Shown: positions 25,860 through 35,848, counted from the stretch's first letter. The stretch: 64,000 nucleotides of DNA from Magnetospirillum sp. SS-4 (GCF_902729425.1 NZ_CACVCH010000001.1:317501-381500), one strand, 5' to 3'. The notes: a model not told the origin generated them from the letters alone. Program-made: numbers and translations.

Positions 25860-26861
25860 ATGACTTCCAAGACACAGAGCCCGCTTGCCTCGGACCACCC
25901 CCTGGCGACGCCCGACACGACAGTCAGCGCCCGCGACGTTTTCGGCCTCGACACCGACATGATGGTGCCAGCCTTCAGCCTGGGCAGCGAGCATGTCCCC
26001 GACGTGGACCCCGCCTACCGCTTCGACCCCGACACCACCCGCGCCATCCTGGCCGGCTTCGCCTTCAATCGCCGGGTGATGGTGCAAGGCTATCACGGCA
26101 CCGGCAAGTCCACCCATATCGAGCAGGTGGCCGCCCGGCTGAACTGGCCGTGCATCCGGGTCAACCTGGACAGCCACATCAGCCGCATCGACCTGATCGG
26201 CAAGGACGCCATCGTGGTCAAGGACGGCAAGCAGATCACCGAGTTCCGCGAAGGCATCCTGCCCTGGGCGCTTCAGCATCCCTGCGCCCTGGTGTTCGAC
26301 GAATACGACGCCGGCCGCCCCGACGTGATGTTCGTGATCCAGCGGGTGCTGGAGGTGGAGGGCCGGCTGACCCTGCTGGACCAGAACCGGGTGATCCGGC
26401 CCCATTCCGCCTTCCGCCTGTTCGCCACCGCCAACACCGTCGGCCTGGGCGACACCACCGGCCTCTATCACGGCACCCAGCAGATCAACCAGGGCCAGAT
26501 GGACCGCTGGAACATCGTCGCCACCCTCAACTACCTGGAGCACGAGGCCGAGTGCTCCATCGTGGTCGCCAAGCTGAAAGATTACGATAATCCCGAGGGC
26601 CGCGAGACCGTGTCCAGGATGGTGATGCTGGCCGACCTCACCCGCGCCGGCTTCATGAACGGCGACATCTCGACGGTGATGAGCCCACGCACGGTGATCA
26701 CCTGGGCCGAGAACGCCAGCATCTTCTCGGACCGGGCCTATGCCTTCCGCGTCACCTTCCTCAACAAGTGCGACGAAGTGGAACGCCCGATCCTGGCGGA
26801 ATACTACCAGCGCTGCTTCGGCGAGGATCTGCCGGAGGGACCGGCACGGCTGCTGGCATGA
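25860..26861 (+). CDS. cobS: Cobaltochelatase subunit CobS
   Basis: 333 residues, an AAA+ ATPase of the MoxR-like group. With CobT it forms the ATP-driven chaperone that helps CobN insert cobalt into hydrogenobyrinic acid a,c-diamide in the late (aerobic-type) B12 pathway. Seen: [13 protein letters not shown] at the N-terminus, Walker [10 protein letters not shown] (77-85), [14 protein letters not shown] as Walker B, and the [19 protein letters not shown] sensor region. Its stop overlaps the cobT start by four bases (ATGA). CobN is not in this window. Confidence 0.95.
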   Translation: MTSKTQSPLASDHPLATPDTTVSARDVFGLDTDMMVPAFSLGSEHVPDVDPAYRFDPDTTRAILAGFAFNRRVMVQGYHGTGKSTHIEQVAARLNWPCIRVNLDSHISRIDLIGKDAIVVKDGKQITEFREGILPWALQHPCALVFDEYDAGRPDVMFVIQRVLEVEGRLTLLDQNRVIRPHSAFRLFATANTVGLGDTTGLYHGTQQINQGQMDRWNIVATLNYLEHEAECSIVVAKLKDYDNPEGRETVSRMVMLADLTRAGFMNGDISTVMSPRTVITWAENASIFSDRAYAFRVTFLNKCDEVERPILAEYYQRCFGEDLPEGPARLLA

Positions 26862-28738
26862 CCGGCAAGGGCGGCAATTCCGAAAAGGGAGCGGAGGCCG
26901 GCGAGACACCCGCCGACCTGATCCGGCGGAGCACGGCGGCGACGCTGCGGGCCATCTCCGGCCGCGCCGACCTGGACGTGGGCTATGCCGCCGGCCAGGG
27001 CTCGGTGCGCGGCGCCGAGATCAGGCTGCCGTCGCCGCCCCGCACCATCCTGGCCGCCGATCTGGCCCGCCTGCGCGGCACCGCCGACGCCATCGGGCTC
27101 CGCCTGCGCTATCACGACGATTCCGTCCACACCCGGCGCATGCCGGCGCTGCCCGAGGCCCGCAAGGTCTACGAGATGGTGGAACTGGCCCGGGTCGAGG
27201 CCCTGGGCGTCCGCCACATGGCCGGAGTTGCCGCCAACATCGCCGAGGTGCTGGAACAGCGCGCCCGCGCCGAGGGGCTCGACCGCGCCGTGCGGCGCGA
27301 GCAGGTGCCGCTGGCCGAGGCCATGCGCCTGATCGCCCGCGAACGCTTCGCCGGCCTGGCGCCGCCGCCGTCGGCGCGGGCGGCGGTGGACATGTGGCGC
27401 GAAGCGGTCGAGGCCAAGGCCGGCCCGACGCTGGACCGCATGAAGGACCTGCTGGGCGACCAGACCGCCTTCGCCGCCGAATTGCAGGACCTGCTGCGCG
27501 AACTGGACCTGGGCATCGACCAGTCCACCGACGAACAGGACGGCGAGGAATCCGAGGACGGCGACCAGGCCCAGGACGGCGCCTCCTCCGGCGAGCAGAA
27601 GGACGGCGCGGGCGAGGGCCAGGATCAGGTCGGCGACGGCGAGACCGAGGCTCCCGGCTCGTCCGAGGGCACCGGCGAGCAGGACGGCGCCATGGACGGC
27701 GACGACATCATGCTGATGGGCGCCGGCACCGAGGAACCGGGCGGTCCCAGCCGCGAACGGCCCGAGCGCCTGTCCAATTCCGCCGGACGCGACCAGCCCT
27801 ACCGTCCCTTCACCACCGCCTTCGACCAAGTGGTGGGCGCCGAGGACCTGTGCGATCCCGAGGAACTGACCCGGCTGCGCTCGCAGCTCGACAACCAGTT
27901 GTCCCATCTTCAGGGCGTGGTGGCCAAGCTGGCCAACCGCCTGCAACGCAAGCTGATGGCGCAGCAGACCCGGTCGTGGGACTTCGACCTGGAGGAAGGC
28001 ATCCTGGACACCGGGCGCCTCGCCCGCATCGTCGCCAACCCCATGCATTCGCTGTCGTTCAAGACCGAGAAGGAAACCAATTTCCGCGATACCGTGGTCT
28101 CGCTGCTGATCGACAATTCCGGCTCGATGCGCGGCCGCCCGATCACCGTCGCCGCCATGAGCGCCGACCTGCTGGCCCGCACCCTTGAACGCTGCGGCGT
28201 CAAGGTCGAGGTGCTGGGCTTCACCACCCGCGCCTGGAAGGGCGGCCAGGCCCGCGAGAAATGGCAGGCCGAGGGCAAGCCGGTCAATCCCGGCCGCCTC
28301 AACGACCTGCGCCACATCGTCTACAAGGCCGCCGACGCCCCCTGGCGCCGGGTGCGGCGCAACCTGGGCCTGATGCTGCGGGAAGGCATCCTGAAGGAGA
28401 ACATCGACGGCGAGGCGCTGCTGTGGGCGCACGAACGCCTGATCTCGCGCCCGGAACAGCGGCGCATCCTGATGGTGATCTCGGACGGCGCCCCGGTGGA
28501 CGATTCCACGCTTTCGGCCAATCCCGGCAACACCCTGGAAAAGCATCTGAGAGACGTCATCGCCTATATCGAGACCCGCTCGCCGGTGGAACTGGCGGCC
28601 ATCGGCATCGGCCACGACGTCACCCGCTATTACCGCCGCGCCGTCACCATCATGGACGCCGAGGACCTGGGCGGCACCATGATGCGCCAGCTGACATCGC
28701 TGTTCGACGACGACGGACATCCGCCGCCGCGCCGCTGA
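26858..28738 (+). CDS. cobT: Cobaltochelatase subunit CobT
   Basis: 626 residues. The partner of CobS: an N-terminal CobT domain (to about 220), a long acidic Asp/Glu/Gly/Gln-rich linker (about 220-300) and a C-terminal von Willebrand A domain whose metal-ion-dependent adhesion site DNSGSMRG starts at about D419. The start ATG overlaps the cobS stop, showing translational coupling and roughly equal production. The gene is complete and within the usual family length. The histidine kinase start lies two bases after its stop. Confidence 0.95.
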   Translation: MTGKGGNSEKGAEAGETPADLIRRSTAATLRAISGRADLDVGYAAGQGSVRGAEIRLPSPPRTILAADLARLRGTADAIGLRLRYHDDSVHTRRMPALPEARKVYEMVELARVEALGVRHMAGVAANIAEVLEQRARAEGLDRAVRREQVPLAEAMRLIARERFAGLAPPPSARAAVDMWREAVEAKAGPTLDRMKDLLGDQTAFAAELQDLLRELDLGIDQSTDEQDGEESEDGDQAQDGASSGEQKDGAGEGQDQVGDGETEAPGSSEGTGEQDGAMDGDDIMLMGAGTEEPGGPSRERPERLSNSAGRDQPYRPFTTAFDQVVGAEDLCDPEELTRLRSQLDNQLSHLQGVVAKLANRLQRKLMAQQTRSWDFDLEEGILDTGRLARIVANPMHSLSFKTEKETNFRDTVVSLLIDNSGSMRGRPITVAAMSADLLARTLERCGVKVEVLGFTTRAWKGGQAREKWQAEGKPVNPGRLNDLRHIVYKAADAPWRRVRRNLGLMLREGILKENIDGEALLWAHERLISRPEQRRILMVISDGAPVDDSTLSANPGNTLEKHLRDVIAYIETRSPVELAAIGIGHDVTRYYRRAVTIMDAEDLGGTMMRQLTSLFDDDGHPPPRR

Positions 28739-28740
28739 CC

Positions 28741-30324
28741 ATGACCGCCCTGCCCCGCCCCAGGATCTTGCTGTCCGTCATCGCGGCGGTGATCCTGCTG
28801 GGCGGCGTCGGCGGCTTCGTCGCCACCATCTGGTCGGATCGCGACGCCACCCTGGCCGACTGGACCCTTGACCTGCGGCAGACATCGCACCTGATGGAAA
28901 CCCGGGTCCGCGCCCTGCACGCCAACGCCCACGCCAACCTGCTGCGCATCGAGGACCGGCTGGCCGACCGTTCCCCGGCCGCCATCCGCGATTCCGAGGC
29001 CGAGCGCAAGTGGCTCGAACGGATACTGGCCGAGCTTCCCGCCGGCTTGGCCATTCACATCCACGACCACCGCGGCGAACTGCTTTTGTCCACCAACCGC
29101 GCGGAATCGCATTCCCGCCACCTCTCGGGGCCGGATCTGATCGCTCCGGCCATGTCGCGTCCCGGCCAGACCATCATCACCGCCGAAATCGCCGAGGACC
29201 GCGACCGCCGCCACGTCATCGTCCTCAGCCGCGCCCTGGTCGATTCCTCGGGAATCGTGCGGGGCGTCGCCAGGCTGCGGGTCGGCGGGGAATATTTCAC
29301 CGATTTCTTCCACGGCCTTCAGCACGCCGACCGGGGCACCATCTTCCTGGTGGTGCGCCAGGACGGCGCCATGATCGCCCGCGATCCCCTGCCGGAAGGC
29401 GGGCAGCTGCTTCGCTTCGACGTCACCCGGCATCCCTTCACCGAGTTCGCCAGGGGAAACGAAGGCGTCTACCGCGCCCAGTCGGTGGTCGACGGGGCCG
29501 AACGCCTGGTGTCGTACCGCCACCTGCCCGACCTGGGGCTGGTGGTGACGTCCGGCATGACCATGGACATGGTGTTCCGCGACTGGACCATCCGCACCCA
29601 GCGCAACGCCGCCCTGCACGCCGCCGGCATCCTGCTGCTGCTGGCGCTGGCGACGATGACCGGCGAAAGCCTGCGCCACGAGACCCGGCTGCTGCGCTCG
29701 GTCGAGGGCAAGGCCGACGAACTGGCCGCCGCCCTGGACGAGAAGGACGTGCTGTTCCAGGAGGTCCATCACCGGGTGAAGAACAATCTTCAGGTCATCT
29801 CCAGCCTGCTGACCATGCAGTCCCTGCACGCCGACAGCGACGCCGCCAGGGATACCCTGCGGGACGCGCTGGACCGCATCCATTCCATGGGGCTGGTCCA
29901 CCAGACGCTGTACGAGCGCAACATGGCCGCCAACGTCGACCTGGGCGTCTATTTCGGCCGGCTGGCCGAGGCGCTGGTCGGCGGCCACGGCCCGAGCGGC
30001 GGCGGCGTCACCGTCTCGGTGGACGTGACCGGCACCTTAGAACTGGACCGGGCGGTGCCGCTGGGCATGCTGGCGAACGAGGCGCTGTCCAACGCCCTGA
30101 AGCACGCCTTTCCCGCGGGGCGGGGCGGAGCCATTTCCATCTCGCTGACCGGTGACGAGACCTCGTGGCATTTCGCCGTCCGCGACGACGGTATCGGCAT
30201 GCCGGCCCAGCCGGGCAAGGGAATCGGCCTCAGCCTGATCCGCGCCCTGACCCGCCAGCTGGGCGGCCGCTTCGCCATATCCAGGAACGGCGGCACCGCC
30301 ATCGTGGTCACCTTTCCAAAGTGA
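28741..30324 (+). CDS. Membrane sensor histidine kinase, HisKA_2/HWE type
   Basis: 527 residues. A membrane segment near 8-30, an extracytoplasmic sensing region of about 250 residues that looks like a Cache/PAS-like domain (to about 285), a second membrane segment near 292-312, then a coiled linker and the HisKA_2 phospho-acceptor domain EVHHRVKNNLQ (H343/H344), followed by the ATPase domain (NEALSNALKHAFP, DDGIGMP, GKGIGLSLIRAL). These kinases usually signal to a receiver protein or an EcfG-type general stress regulator. No response regulator is adjacent. It sits inside the corrinoid cluster, two bases after cobT. Confidence 0.9.
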   Translation: MTALPRPRILLSVIAAVILLGGVGGFVATIWSDRDATLADWTLDLRQTSHLMETRVRALHANAHANLLRIEDRLADRSPAAIRDSEAERKWLERILAELPAGLAIHIHDHRGELLLSTNRAESHSRHLSGPDLIAPAMSRPGQTIITAEIAEDRDRRHVIVLSRALVDSSGIVRGVARLRVGGEYFTDFFHGLQHADRGTIFLVVRQDGAMIARDPLPEGGQLLRFDVTRHPFTEFARGNEGVYRAQSVVDGAERLVSYRHLPDLGLVVTSGMTMDMVFRDWTIRTQRNAALHAAGILLLLALATMTGESLRHETRLLRSVEGKADELAAALDEKDVLFQEVHHRVKNNLQVISSLLTMQSLHADSDAARDTLRDALDRIHSMGLVHQTLYERNMAANVDLGVYFGRLAEALVGGHGPSGGGVTVSVDVTGTLELDRAVPLGMLANEALSNALKHAFPAGRGGAISISLTGDETSWHFAVRDDGIGMPAQPGKGIGLSLIRALTRQLGGRFAISRNGGTAIVVTFPK

Positions 30325-30427
30325 TTTCCGCTGGCATGGCGCCGCCGGGCTGGCCTATAGTCCGCCCTCTCCCGGCCGGAGGCACGGACCAGCCGGACCA
30401 CACGCTCGAAGGCAAGGACCAGGCGCG

Positions 30428-31396
30428 ATGACGGACAAGATCGGTGTGATGCTGTGCGGCCATGGCAGCCGCGACGTGGATGCCATCCGGGAATTCAACG
30501 TCCTGGCCCATCACCTCAAGCATCGCCTGCCCCACTACGCGGTCGACAGCGGCTTTCTCGAATTCGCCACCCCCATCATCCGGACCGGCCTGGACGCCCT
30601 GAAGGACCGGGGGGTTTCGCGCATCCTGGCCATTCCCGGCATGCTGTTCGCGGCCGGCCACGTCAAGAACGACCTGCCGTGGGAAATCAATTCCTTCGCC
30701 GCCGACAATCCCGGCCTGGACGTGCGCTACGGCCGCGAGCTGGCCATCGACCCCAAGCTGCTGAAGGCGGCCCGCGACCGCATCGAGCAGGCCGAGGCGC
30801 TGGGCGCCACCGGGGTCATCGAGCGTAAGGATACCCTGCTGCTGGTGGTCGGGCGCGGCACCAACGATCCCGACGCCAATTCCAACATCGCCAAGGTGGC
30901 GCGCATGCTGTGGGAAGGCATGGGCTTCGGCTGGGCCGAGATCGCCTTTTCCGGCGTCGCCCACCCCCTGGTCGACCAGGCGCTGGAACGTTCGGTGCGC
31001 CTGGGATACAAGCGGATCATCGTGTTTCCCTACTTCCTGTTCACCGGCATCCTGGTCAAGCGCATCTACGACTGGACCGACCAGGCCGCCGCCGCCCATC
31101 CCGGCACCGAATTCATCAAGGCCCCCTATCTCAACGACCATCCCCTGGTGGTCGACAGCTTCGTCGAGCGGGTCGAGGAAGTGCTGAACGGCGAGGCGAA
31201 GATGAACTGCCAATTGTGCAAATACCGCGAGCAGGTGGTGGGCTTCGAGGATTCGGTCGGCGCCGTCCAGGCCGGCCACCATCATCATGTGCGCGGCATC
31301 GGCACCGACGCCGACCATCACCACGATCACGGCCACGGCCATGGACATCATCATGGGCATGGGCATGGGCATCACCACCATCATCGCGACGAGTGA
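30428..31396 (+). CDS. cbiX: Sirohydrochlorin cobaltochelatase CbiX
   Basis: 322 residues, the long two-lobed CbiX, which inserts cobalt into sirohydrochlorin early in the anaerobic-type B12 pathway. The first lobe has the catalytic-region CGHGSRD (H12); the second lobe has VVGRGTND and FSGVAHPLVD. Near the C-terminus a CQLC motif could belong to an Fe-S cluster as in other long CbiX proteins. The last 45 residues contain about twenty histidines in HHHH and HGHG-type runs, a likely cobalt or nickel store. A 103-base gap separates it from the kinase. Confidence 0.93.
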   Translation: MTDKIGVMLCGHGSRDVDAIREFNVLAHHLKHRLPHYAVDSGFLEFATPIIRTGLDALKDRGVSRILAIPGMLFAAGHVKNDLPWEINSFAADNPGLDVRYGRELAIDPKLLKAARDRIEQAEALGATGVIERKDTLLLVVGRGTNDPDANSNIAKVARMLWEGMGFGWAEIAFSGVAHPLVDQALERSVRLGYKRIIVFPYFLFTGILVKRIYDWTDQAAAAHPGTEFIKAPYLNDHPLVVDSFVERVEEVLNGEAKMNCQLCKYREQVVGFEDSVGAVQAGHHHHVRGIGTDADHHHDHGHGHGHHHGHGHGHHHHHRDE

Positions 31397-31404
31397 GGGC
31401 GGAC

Positions 31405-32022
31405 GTGACCGGCTGGATCGCCGACCCGGCTGAAATCTACCGCCAGAGCTTCGCCATCATCCGGGCCGAGGCGAGGCTGGCGGCGGTGCCGGCCGATCTG
31501 TCCGATCTGGCGATCCGGGTGGCGCATGCCTGCGGCATGGTCGACGTGATCGACCATCTCGCCTGGAGCGCCGGGGCCGGCCTTGCCGGGACCCGCGCCC
31601 TGGCGGCGGGCCGGCCGGTCCTGGTGGATGCCGAGATGGTGGCCCACGGCATCATCCGCCGCCGTCTGACCGCCGGCAACGCCGTGATCTGTGCCTTGAA
31701 CGAGGTGTCCGCCGCCGCCGCCGGGGCCGCCGGCACCACCCGTTCCGCCCTGGCGGTGGACCGTTGGGTTCCCCACCTGGACGGCGCGGTGGTCGCCATC
31801 GGCAACGCGCCGACCGCCCTGTTCCGCCTGCTGGAGCTGATCGAGGCCGGCGCCCCCCGCCCCGCCCTGATCCTGGGTTTCGCCGTCGGCTTCGTCGGCG
31901 CGGTGGAAAGCAAGGATGCCCTGATCGCCTCGGGCCTGCCCCATGTGGCGCTGCGGGGCCGGCGCGGCGGCAGCGCCATGGCGGCGGCGGCGGTCAACGC
32001 CCTGTCCGGGGGGCTGGAATGA
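31405..32022 (+). CDS. cobH: Precorrin-8X methylmutase CobH
   Basis: 205 residues from a GTG at 31405, chosen because GAGGG at 31395-31399 is well placed; a GTG at 31393 overlapping the cbiX stop is the alternative. It moves the C11 methyl to C12 to make hydrogenobyrinic acid. Seen: DPAEIYRQSFAIIRAEA, the active-site histidine region VAHACGM, and AIGNAPTALFRLLELI and GFVGAVESKDALI near the end, all typical CobH/CbiC motifs. Its stop overlaps the cobL start. Confidence 0.93.
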   Translation: MTGWIADPAEIYRQSFAIIRAEARLAAVPADLSDLAIRVAHACGMVDVIDHLAWSAGAGLAGTRALAAGRPVLVDAEMVAHGIIRRRLTAGNAVICALNEVSAAAAGAAGTTRSALAVDRWVPHLDGAVVAIGNAPTALFRLLELIEAGAPRPALILGFAVGFVGAVESKDALIASGLPHVALRGRRGGSAMAAAAVNALSGGLE

Positions 32023-33203
32023 CCCCCTGGCTCACGGTGATCGGCATCGGCGAGGACGGCCTGGACGGTCTCGCCCCCGCCGCCCGGGTCCTGGTCGAGA
32101 ACGCCGAGGTGCTGGTGGGCGGCGCCCGCCATCTCGCCATGGCGCCCGAGGGCGGGGCCGAGCGGCTGCCCTGGGCCAGCCCGTTCTCCGAATCCCGCGT
32201 CCTGCTGGAGCGCCTGCGCGGCCGCCGCGTGGTGGTCCTGGCCAGCGGCGATCCCATGTGGTTCGGCGCCGCCGCCACCCTGGCGGACTGGTTCGAGCCG
32301 GATGAGATCACCGTCATCTCCCATCCGGGTGCGTTCTCGCTGGCGGCGGCGCGGCTGAAGTGGCCGTTGCAGGACTGCCTGTGCCTGACCGCCCATGGCC
32401 GCCCGGTCGAGGCGCTGTCGCTGCATTTCGCCCCCGGCCGGCGGCTGCTGATCCTGTCGGAGGACAAAACCACCCCGGCGGCGGTGGCGCGGCAACTGGA
32501 GCGCCACGGCTACGGCGCCTCGGCCATCACCGTGCTGGAGCGCCTGGGTGGCGGCGGCGAGCGCGTCGTCCCCGGCACCGACGCCGTCGCCGATCTCAAT
32601 GTGGTGGCGGTGGAATGCGGGATTGCTCCGGGCCGGCGGCCGCTGGGGCCGGGCTTCGGCCTGCCCGACGAGGCCTTCCGCCACGACGGCCAGCTGACCA
32701 AGCGCGACATCCGCGCCGTCACCCTGGCGGCGCTGGCGCCGCTGCCCGGCGAGATGCTGTGGGATGTCGGCGCCGGCAGCGGCTCGGTCGCCATCGAATG
32801 GATGCGGGCCGGCGGCCGCGCCATCGCCATCGAACCCAACGCCGAACGGGCGGAAATCATCGCCCACAACGCCGCCACCCTGGGGGTTCCCGGACTGGAG
32901 ATCGTTTCCGCCCGCGCTCCCGCCGGATTGCCGCTGGGCGGCGACGCCCCCGACGCCGTCTTCGTCGGCGGCGGCGTGTCGGAACCCGGCCTGCTCGACA
33001 TCTGCCGCGCCGCCCTGAAGCCGGGCGGACGGCTGGTGGCCAACGCCGTCACCGCGGAGGGCGAGGCAGCCCTGATCGCCTTTCACGCCGGCCATGGCGG
33101 CGAGATGACGCGGCTGTCCGTGGCCCGCCTCGTCCCGGTGGGCGGCTTCCACGCCTGGCGTCCGGCCATGCCGGTCACCCAGTACGCGGGATGGAAGCGA
33201 TGA
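32019..33203 (+). CDS. cobL: Precorrin-6Y C5,15-methyltransferase (decarboxylating) CobL
   Basis: 394 residues, a natural CbiE-CbiT fusion. N-terminal CbiE domain (about 1-210): VIGIGEDG, LASGDPMWFG and a SAM-binding loop near VISHPGAFS. C-terminal CbiT domain (about 215-394): LTKRDIRAVTLAAL, DVGAGSGSVAIEW and VFVGGGVSEPG. It methylates C5 and C15 and removes the acetate carboxyl at C12. The start overlaps the cobH stop and its stop overlaps the cobI start, so these genes form one tightly coupled unit. Confidence 0.95.
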   Translation: MTPWLTVIGIGEDGLDGLAPAARVLVENAEVLVGGARHLAMAPEGGAERLPWASPFSESRVLLERLRGRRVVVLASGDPMWFGAAATLADWFEPDEITVISHPGAFSLAAARLKWPLQDCLCLTAHGRPVEALSLHFAPGRRLLILSEDKTTPAAVARQLERHGYGASAITVLERLGGGGERVVPGTDAVADLNVVAVECGIAPGRRPLGPGFGLPDEAFRHDGQLTKRDIRAVTLAALAPLPGEMLWDVGAGSGSVAIEWMRAGGRAIAIEPNAERAEIIAHNAATLGVPGLEIVSARAPAGLPLGGDAPDAVFVGGGVSEPGLLDICRAALKPGGRLVANAVTAEGEAALIAFHAGHGGEMTRLSVARLVPVGGFHAWRPAMPVTQYAGWKR

Positions 33204-33913
33204 GCGAGGCGAAGCCGGGCGGCACCCTGTTCGGCCTGGGCATCGGTCCCGGCGATTCCGAGCTGCTGACGCTCAAGGCGGCGCGCATCCTGGGCGAGGT
33301 CCCGGTGCTGGCCTGGCCGGCGCCGCTGGAGGGCGACGGCATGGCCCGCGCCATCGCCGCCGCCCATATTCCGCCCGGCCGGATCGAGATTCCCATCCGC
33401 ATGGGCTTCACCGCCGACCGCGACGGCGCCGAGGCCGCCTATGACCGTGCCGCCGCCGCCATCGCCGGCCACCTGGACGAGGGACGCGACGTCGCCGTGC
33501 TGTGCGAGGGCGACCCGCTGTTCTTCGGTTCGTTCATCTATCTGTTCGCCCGCCTGTCGCCGCGCTTTCCGGTGGAGATCGTGCCGGGCGTGTCGTCGGT
33601 GATGGCGGCGGCGGCAAGCCTTCGGACGGCGCTGTCGGCCTGGGACGACGGCGTGGCGATCATTCCCGCCACCCGCCCGGAGACCGAGATCGAGGCGCTG
33701 GCGGCGGCGGCCGATTCGGTGGCGATCATGAAGGTCGGCCGGCACCTGCCCAAGGTCCGCCGCGTGCTGGAACGGCTGGGCCTGTGGGAGCAGGCCCGCG
33801 TCATCGAGCGGATCGGCCTGCCCGATCAACGCATCCACGATCCCCTTTCGGTGGGCGAACTGCCCTATTTCTCCATCATCCTGACCCATCGGCGAGGCAA
33901 GGCATGGCTGTGA
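33200..33913 (+). CDS. cobI: Precorrin-2 C20-methyltransferase CobI
   Basis: 237 residues from the ATG at 33200 overlapping the cobL stop; GATGGAAG nearby serves as ribosome site. SAM-dependent tetrapyrrole methylase of the CobI/CbiL group: GLGIGPGDSELLTLKA at the start, LCEGDPLFFGSF, and VEIVPGVSSVMAAAA. The fold uses the SUMT-like SAM site. It methylates C20 of precorrin-2 or its cobalt form. Ten bases overlap with the next gene. Confidence 0.93.
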   Translation: MSEAKPGGTLFGLGIGPGDSELLTLKAARILGEVPVLAWPAPLEGDGMARAIAAAHIPPGRIEIPIRMGFTADRDGAEAAYDRAAAAIAGHLDEGRDVAVLCEGDPLFFGSFIYLFARLSPRFPVEIVPGVSSVMAAAASLRTALSAWDDGVAIIPATRPETEIEALAAAADSVAIMKVGRHLPKVRRVLERLGLWEQARVIERIGLPDQRIHDPLSVGELPYFSIILTHRRGKAWL

Positions 33914-35700
33914 CGGACATCGCGCTGGTGGTGATCACCCCCGCCGGACTGGAAACCGCCCACGGCCTGCGCTCGGTCCTGCCCGGAGCCCGCATCCACG
34001 GCCTGGCCGGACGGGTGGAGGGCGACGAGAGCTTCACCGACGCCATGGCCCATTTGCGGGCCTTGTTCGTGGCCGGCACCAGCATCGTCGGCGTCTGCGC
34101 GGCCGGCATCCTGATCCGGGCCGTGGCCCCGCTGCTGGCGGACAAGCGGGCCGAACCGCCGGTCCTGGCGGTGGCGGTGGACGGTTCGTCGGTGGTGCCG
34201 CTGCTGGGCGGCCATCGCGGCGCCAACGCCCTGGCCCAGCGCGTCGCCCAGGCCCTGGGCGTGGCCCCGGCGCTGACCACCGCCGGCGAACTGGCCCTGG
34301 GGCTGGCGCTGGACGACCCGCCGCCGGGCTGGCGCATCGCCAATCCCGCCGCCGCCAAATCGGTGGCCGCCGCCCTGCTGGCCGAGGAGCCGGTATCGCT
34401 GGAAGTGGAGACCGGTGATTCCGGCTGGCTGGATGGCCTCGTCTTCACCGGGGAAGCCGGTCACGCCATCCGGATCACCGACCGCGCCGTCACCCCCGAC
34501 GACCATGAACTGGTGTTCCATCCGCCGGTCCTGACCCTGGGCGTCGGCTGCGAACGCCACGCCGCCCCCGACGAGTTGATCGGTCTGGTCCGCGCCACCC
34601 TGGCGGCCGAGGCGCTGTCGCCGCTGGCGGTGGCCTGCGTCGCCAGCATCGACCTCAAGGCCGACGAGGCGGCCGTTCACGCCCTGGCCGCCGAACTGGG
34701 GGTGCCGGCCCGATTCTTCACCGCCGCCGAACTGGAACGCGAGGCCGACCGGCTGGCCACGCCGTCGGACGTGGTGTTCGCCGAGACCGGCTGCCACGGC
34801 GTCGCCGAGGGCGCCGCCCTGGCCGCCGCCGACCCCAGGGCCGACCTGATCGTTCCCAAGGTCAAGAGCGCGCGCGCCACCTGCGCCGTCGCCCGCTCGC
34901 CGGTGGCCATCGATCCCCTGGCGGCCGGCCGGCCGCGCGGACGGCTGTTCGTGGTCGGCATCGGCCCCGGCACGCCGGAATGGCGTTCGCCCGAGGCCGC
35001 CGCCGCCATCGCCGCCTCGACCGACCTGGTGGGGTACGGTCTCTATCTCGACCTGCTGGACGCGGCGACGCTGGGCAAGGCCCGCCACGAGAGCGCCCTG
35101 GGCGCCGAGGAGACCCGCGCCCGCAAGGCCCTCGACCTGGCGGCCGAGGGACGGACGGTGTCGCTGGTCTGCTCGGGCGATCCCGGCATCTACGCGCTCG
35201 CCACCCTGGTGTTCGAGCTGATGGACCGGGAGAAACGGCCGGACTGGAACCGCCTCGACATCACCGTGGTGCCCGGCATCTCGGCGTTGCAGGCGGCGGC
35301 GGCCCGGTCCGGCGCCCCGGTCAACCACGATTTTTGCACCATCTCGCTGTCCGACCTGCTGACCCCCTGGGAAAGCATCGAGGCCCGCCTGAAGGCGGCG
35401 GCGGCGGCCGATTTCGTGGTGTGCTTCTACAATCCGGTGTCCAACCGCCGCCGCGACCAGCTGCCGCGCGCCCGCGACATCCTGCTGACCGGCCGCCCGC
35501 CGGAAACGCCGGTGATCCTGGCCCGCCAACTGGGCCGCCCCGGCGAGACCGTCGAGGTCATCGCCCTGTCCGAGCTGTCGGCCGACAAGGTCGACATGCT
35601 GACCATGGTGGTGGTGGGATCGAGCGAGACCCGCAGCTTCACCGCCGGCGAACGGACCTGGACCTACACTCCCCGGGGCTACGGCAAGAAGATGGGGTGA
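33904..35700 (+). CDS. cobJ: CbiG-CobJ fusion: corrinoid ring-contraction enzymes
   Basis: 598 residues. The first 340 or so residues are CbiG: LVVITPAGLETAHGLR, VCAAGILIRAVAPLL and LLGGHRGANALA (the central and N-terminal CbiG regions), then LTLGVGCERHAAPDEL (the CbiG C-terminal/CobE-like domain). From about 345 a CobJ/CbiH methylase follows (FVVGIGPGTPEWRSPEA, CSGDPGIYALA, VVPGISALQAAAA, CFYNPVS). CobJ methylates C17 and contracts the ring; CbiG opens the lactone in the cobalt-first route. Last gene of the corrinoid cluster. The fusion links consecutive steps. Confidence 0.93.
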   Translation: MAVTDIALVVITPAGLETAHGLRSVLPGARIHGLAGRVEGDESFTDAMAHLRALFVAGTSIVGVCAAGILIRAVAPLLADKRAEPPVLAVAVDGSSVVPLLGGHRGANALAQRVAQALGVAPALTTAGELALGLALDDPPPGWRIANPAAAKSVAAALLAEEPVSLEVETGDSGWLDGLVFTGEAGHAIRITDRAVTPDDHELVFHPPVLTLGVGCERHAAPDELIGLVRATLAAEALSPLAVACVASIDLKADEAAVHALAAELGVPARFFTAAELEREADRLATPSDVVFAETGCHGVAEGAALAAADPRADLIVPKVKSARATCAVARSPVAIDPLAAGRPRGRLFVVGIGPGTPEWRSPEAAAAIAASTDLVGYGLYLDLLDAATLGKARHESALGAEETRARKALDLAAEGRTVSLVCSGDPGIYALATLVFELMDREKRPDWNRLDITVVPGISALQAAAARSGAPVNHDFCTISLSDLLTPWESIEARLKAAAAADFVVCFYNPVSNRRRDQLPRARDILLTGRPPETPVILARQLGRPGETVEVIALSELSADKVDMLTMVVVGSSETRSFTAGERTWTYTPRGYGKKMG

Positions 35701-35753
35701 GGCGCGGCCCCCGTCCCGCCGCGATCGGAACGCCCCGGACAGCATGCTCGGTG

Positions 35754-35782
35754 TTGACGAAGCGCCGGGAATCCCCTAGTGC
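35754..35782 (+). promoter_or_regulatory. Probable promoter of prfA-prmC
   Basis: TTGACG (35754-35759), 17 bases, TAGTGC (35777-35782). The -35 is good, the -10 is weak. It lies between the corrinoid cluster and prfA and would give a leader of about 60 bases. Confidence 0.45.
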
Positions 35783-35848
35783 ACGGATTCAGCGTCCCGC
35801 GCCGTCCGCAGGGCGGGGCCTCCGGAGACGCATATTGGAAACCGCCTC

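Noticed and set aside
30325-30427. Gap before cbiX considered for a cobalamin riboswitch
   Set aside because: No B12-box-like conserved sequence seen, and the gap is too short for a typical riboswitch.
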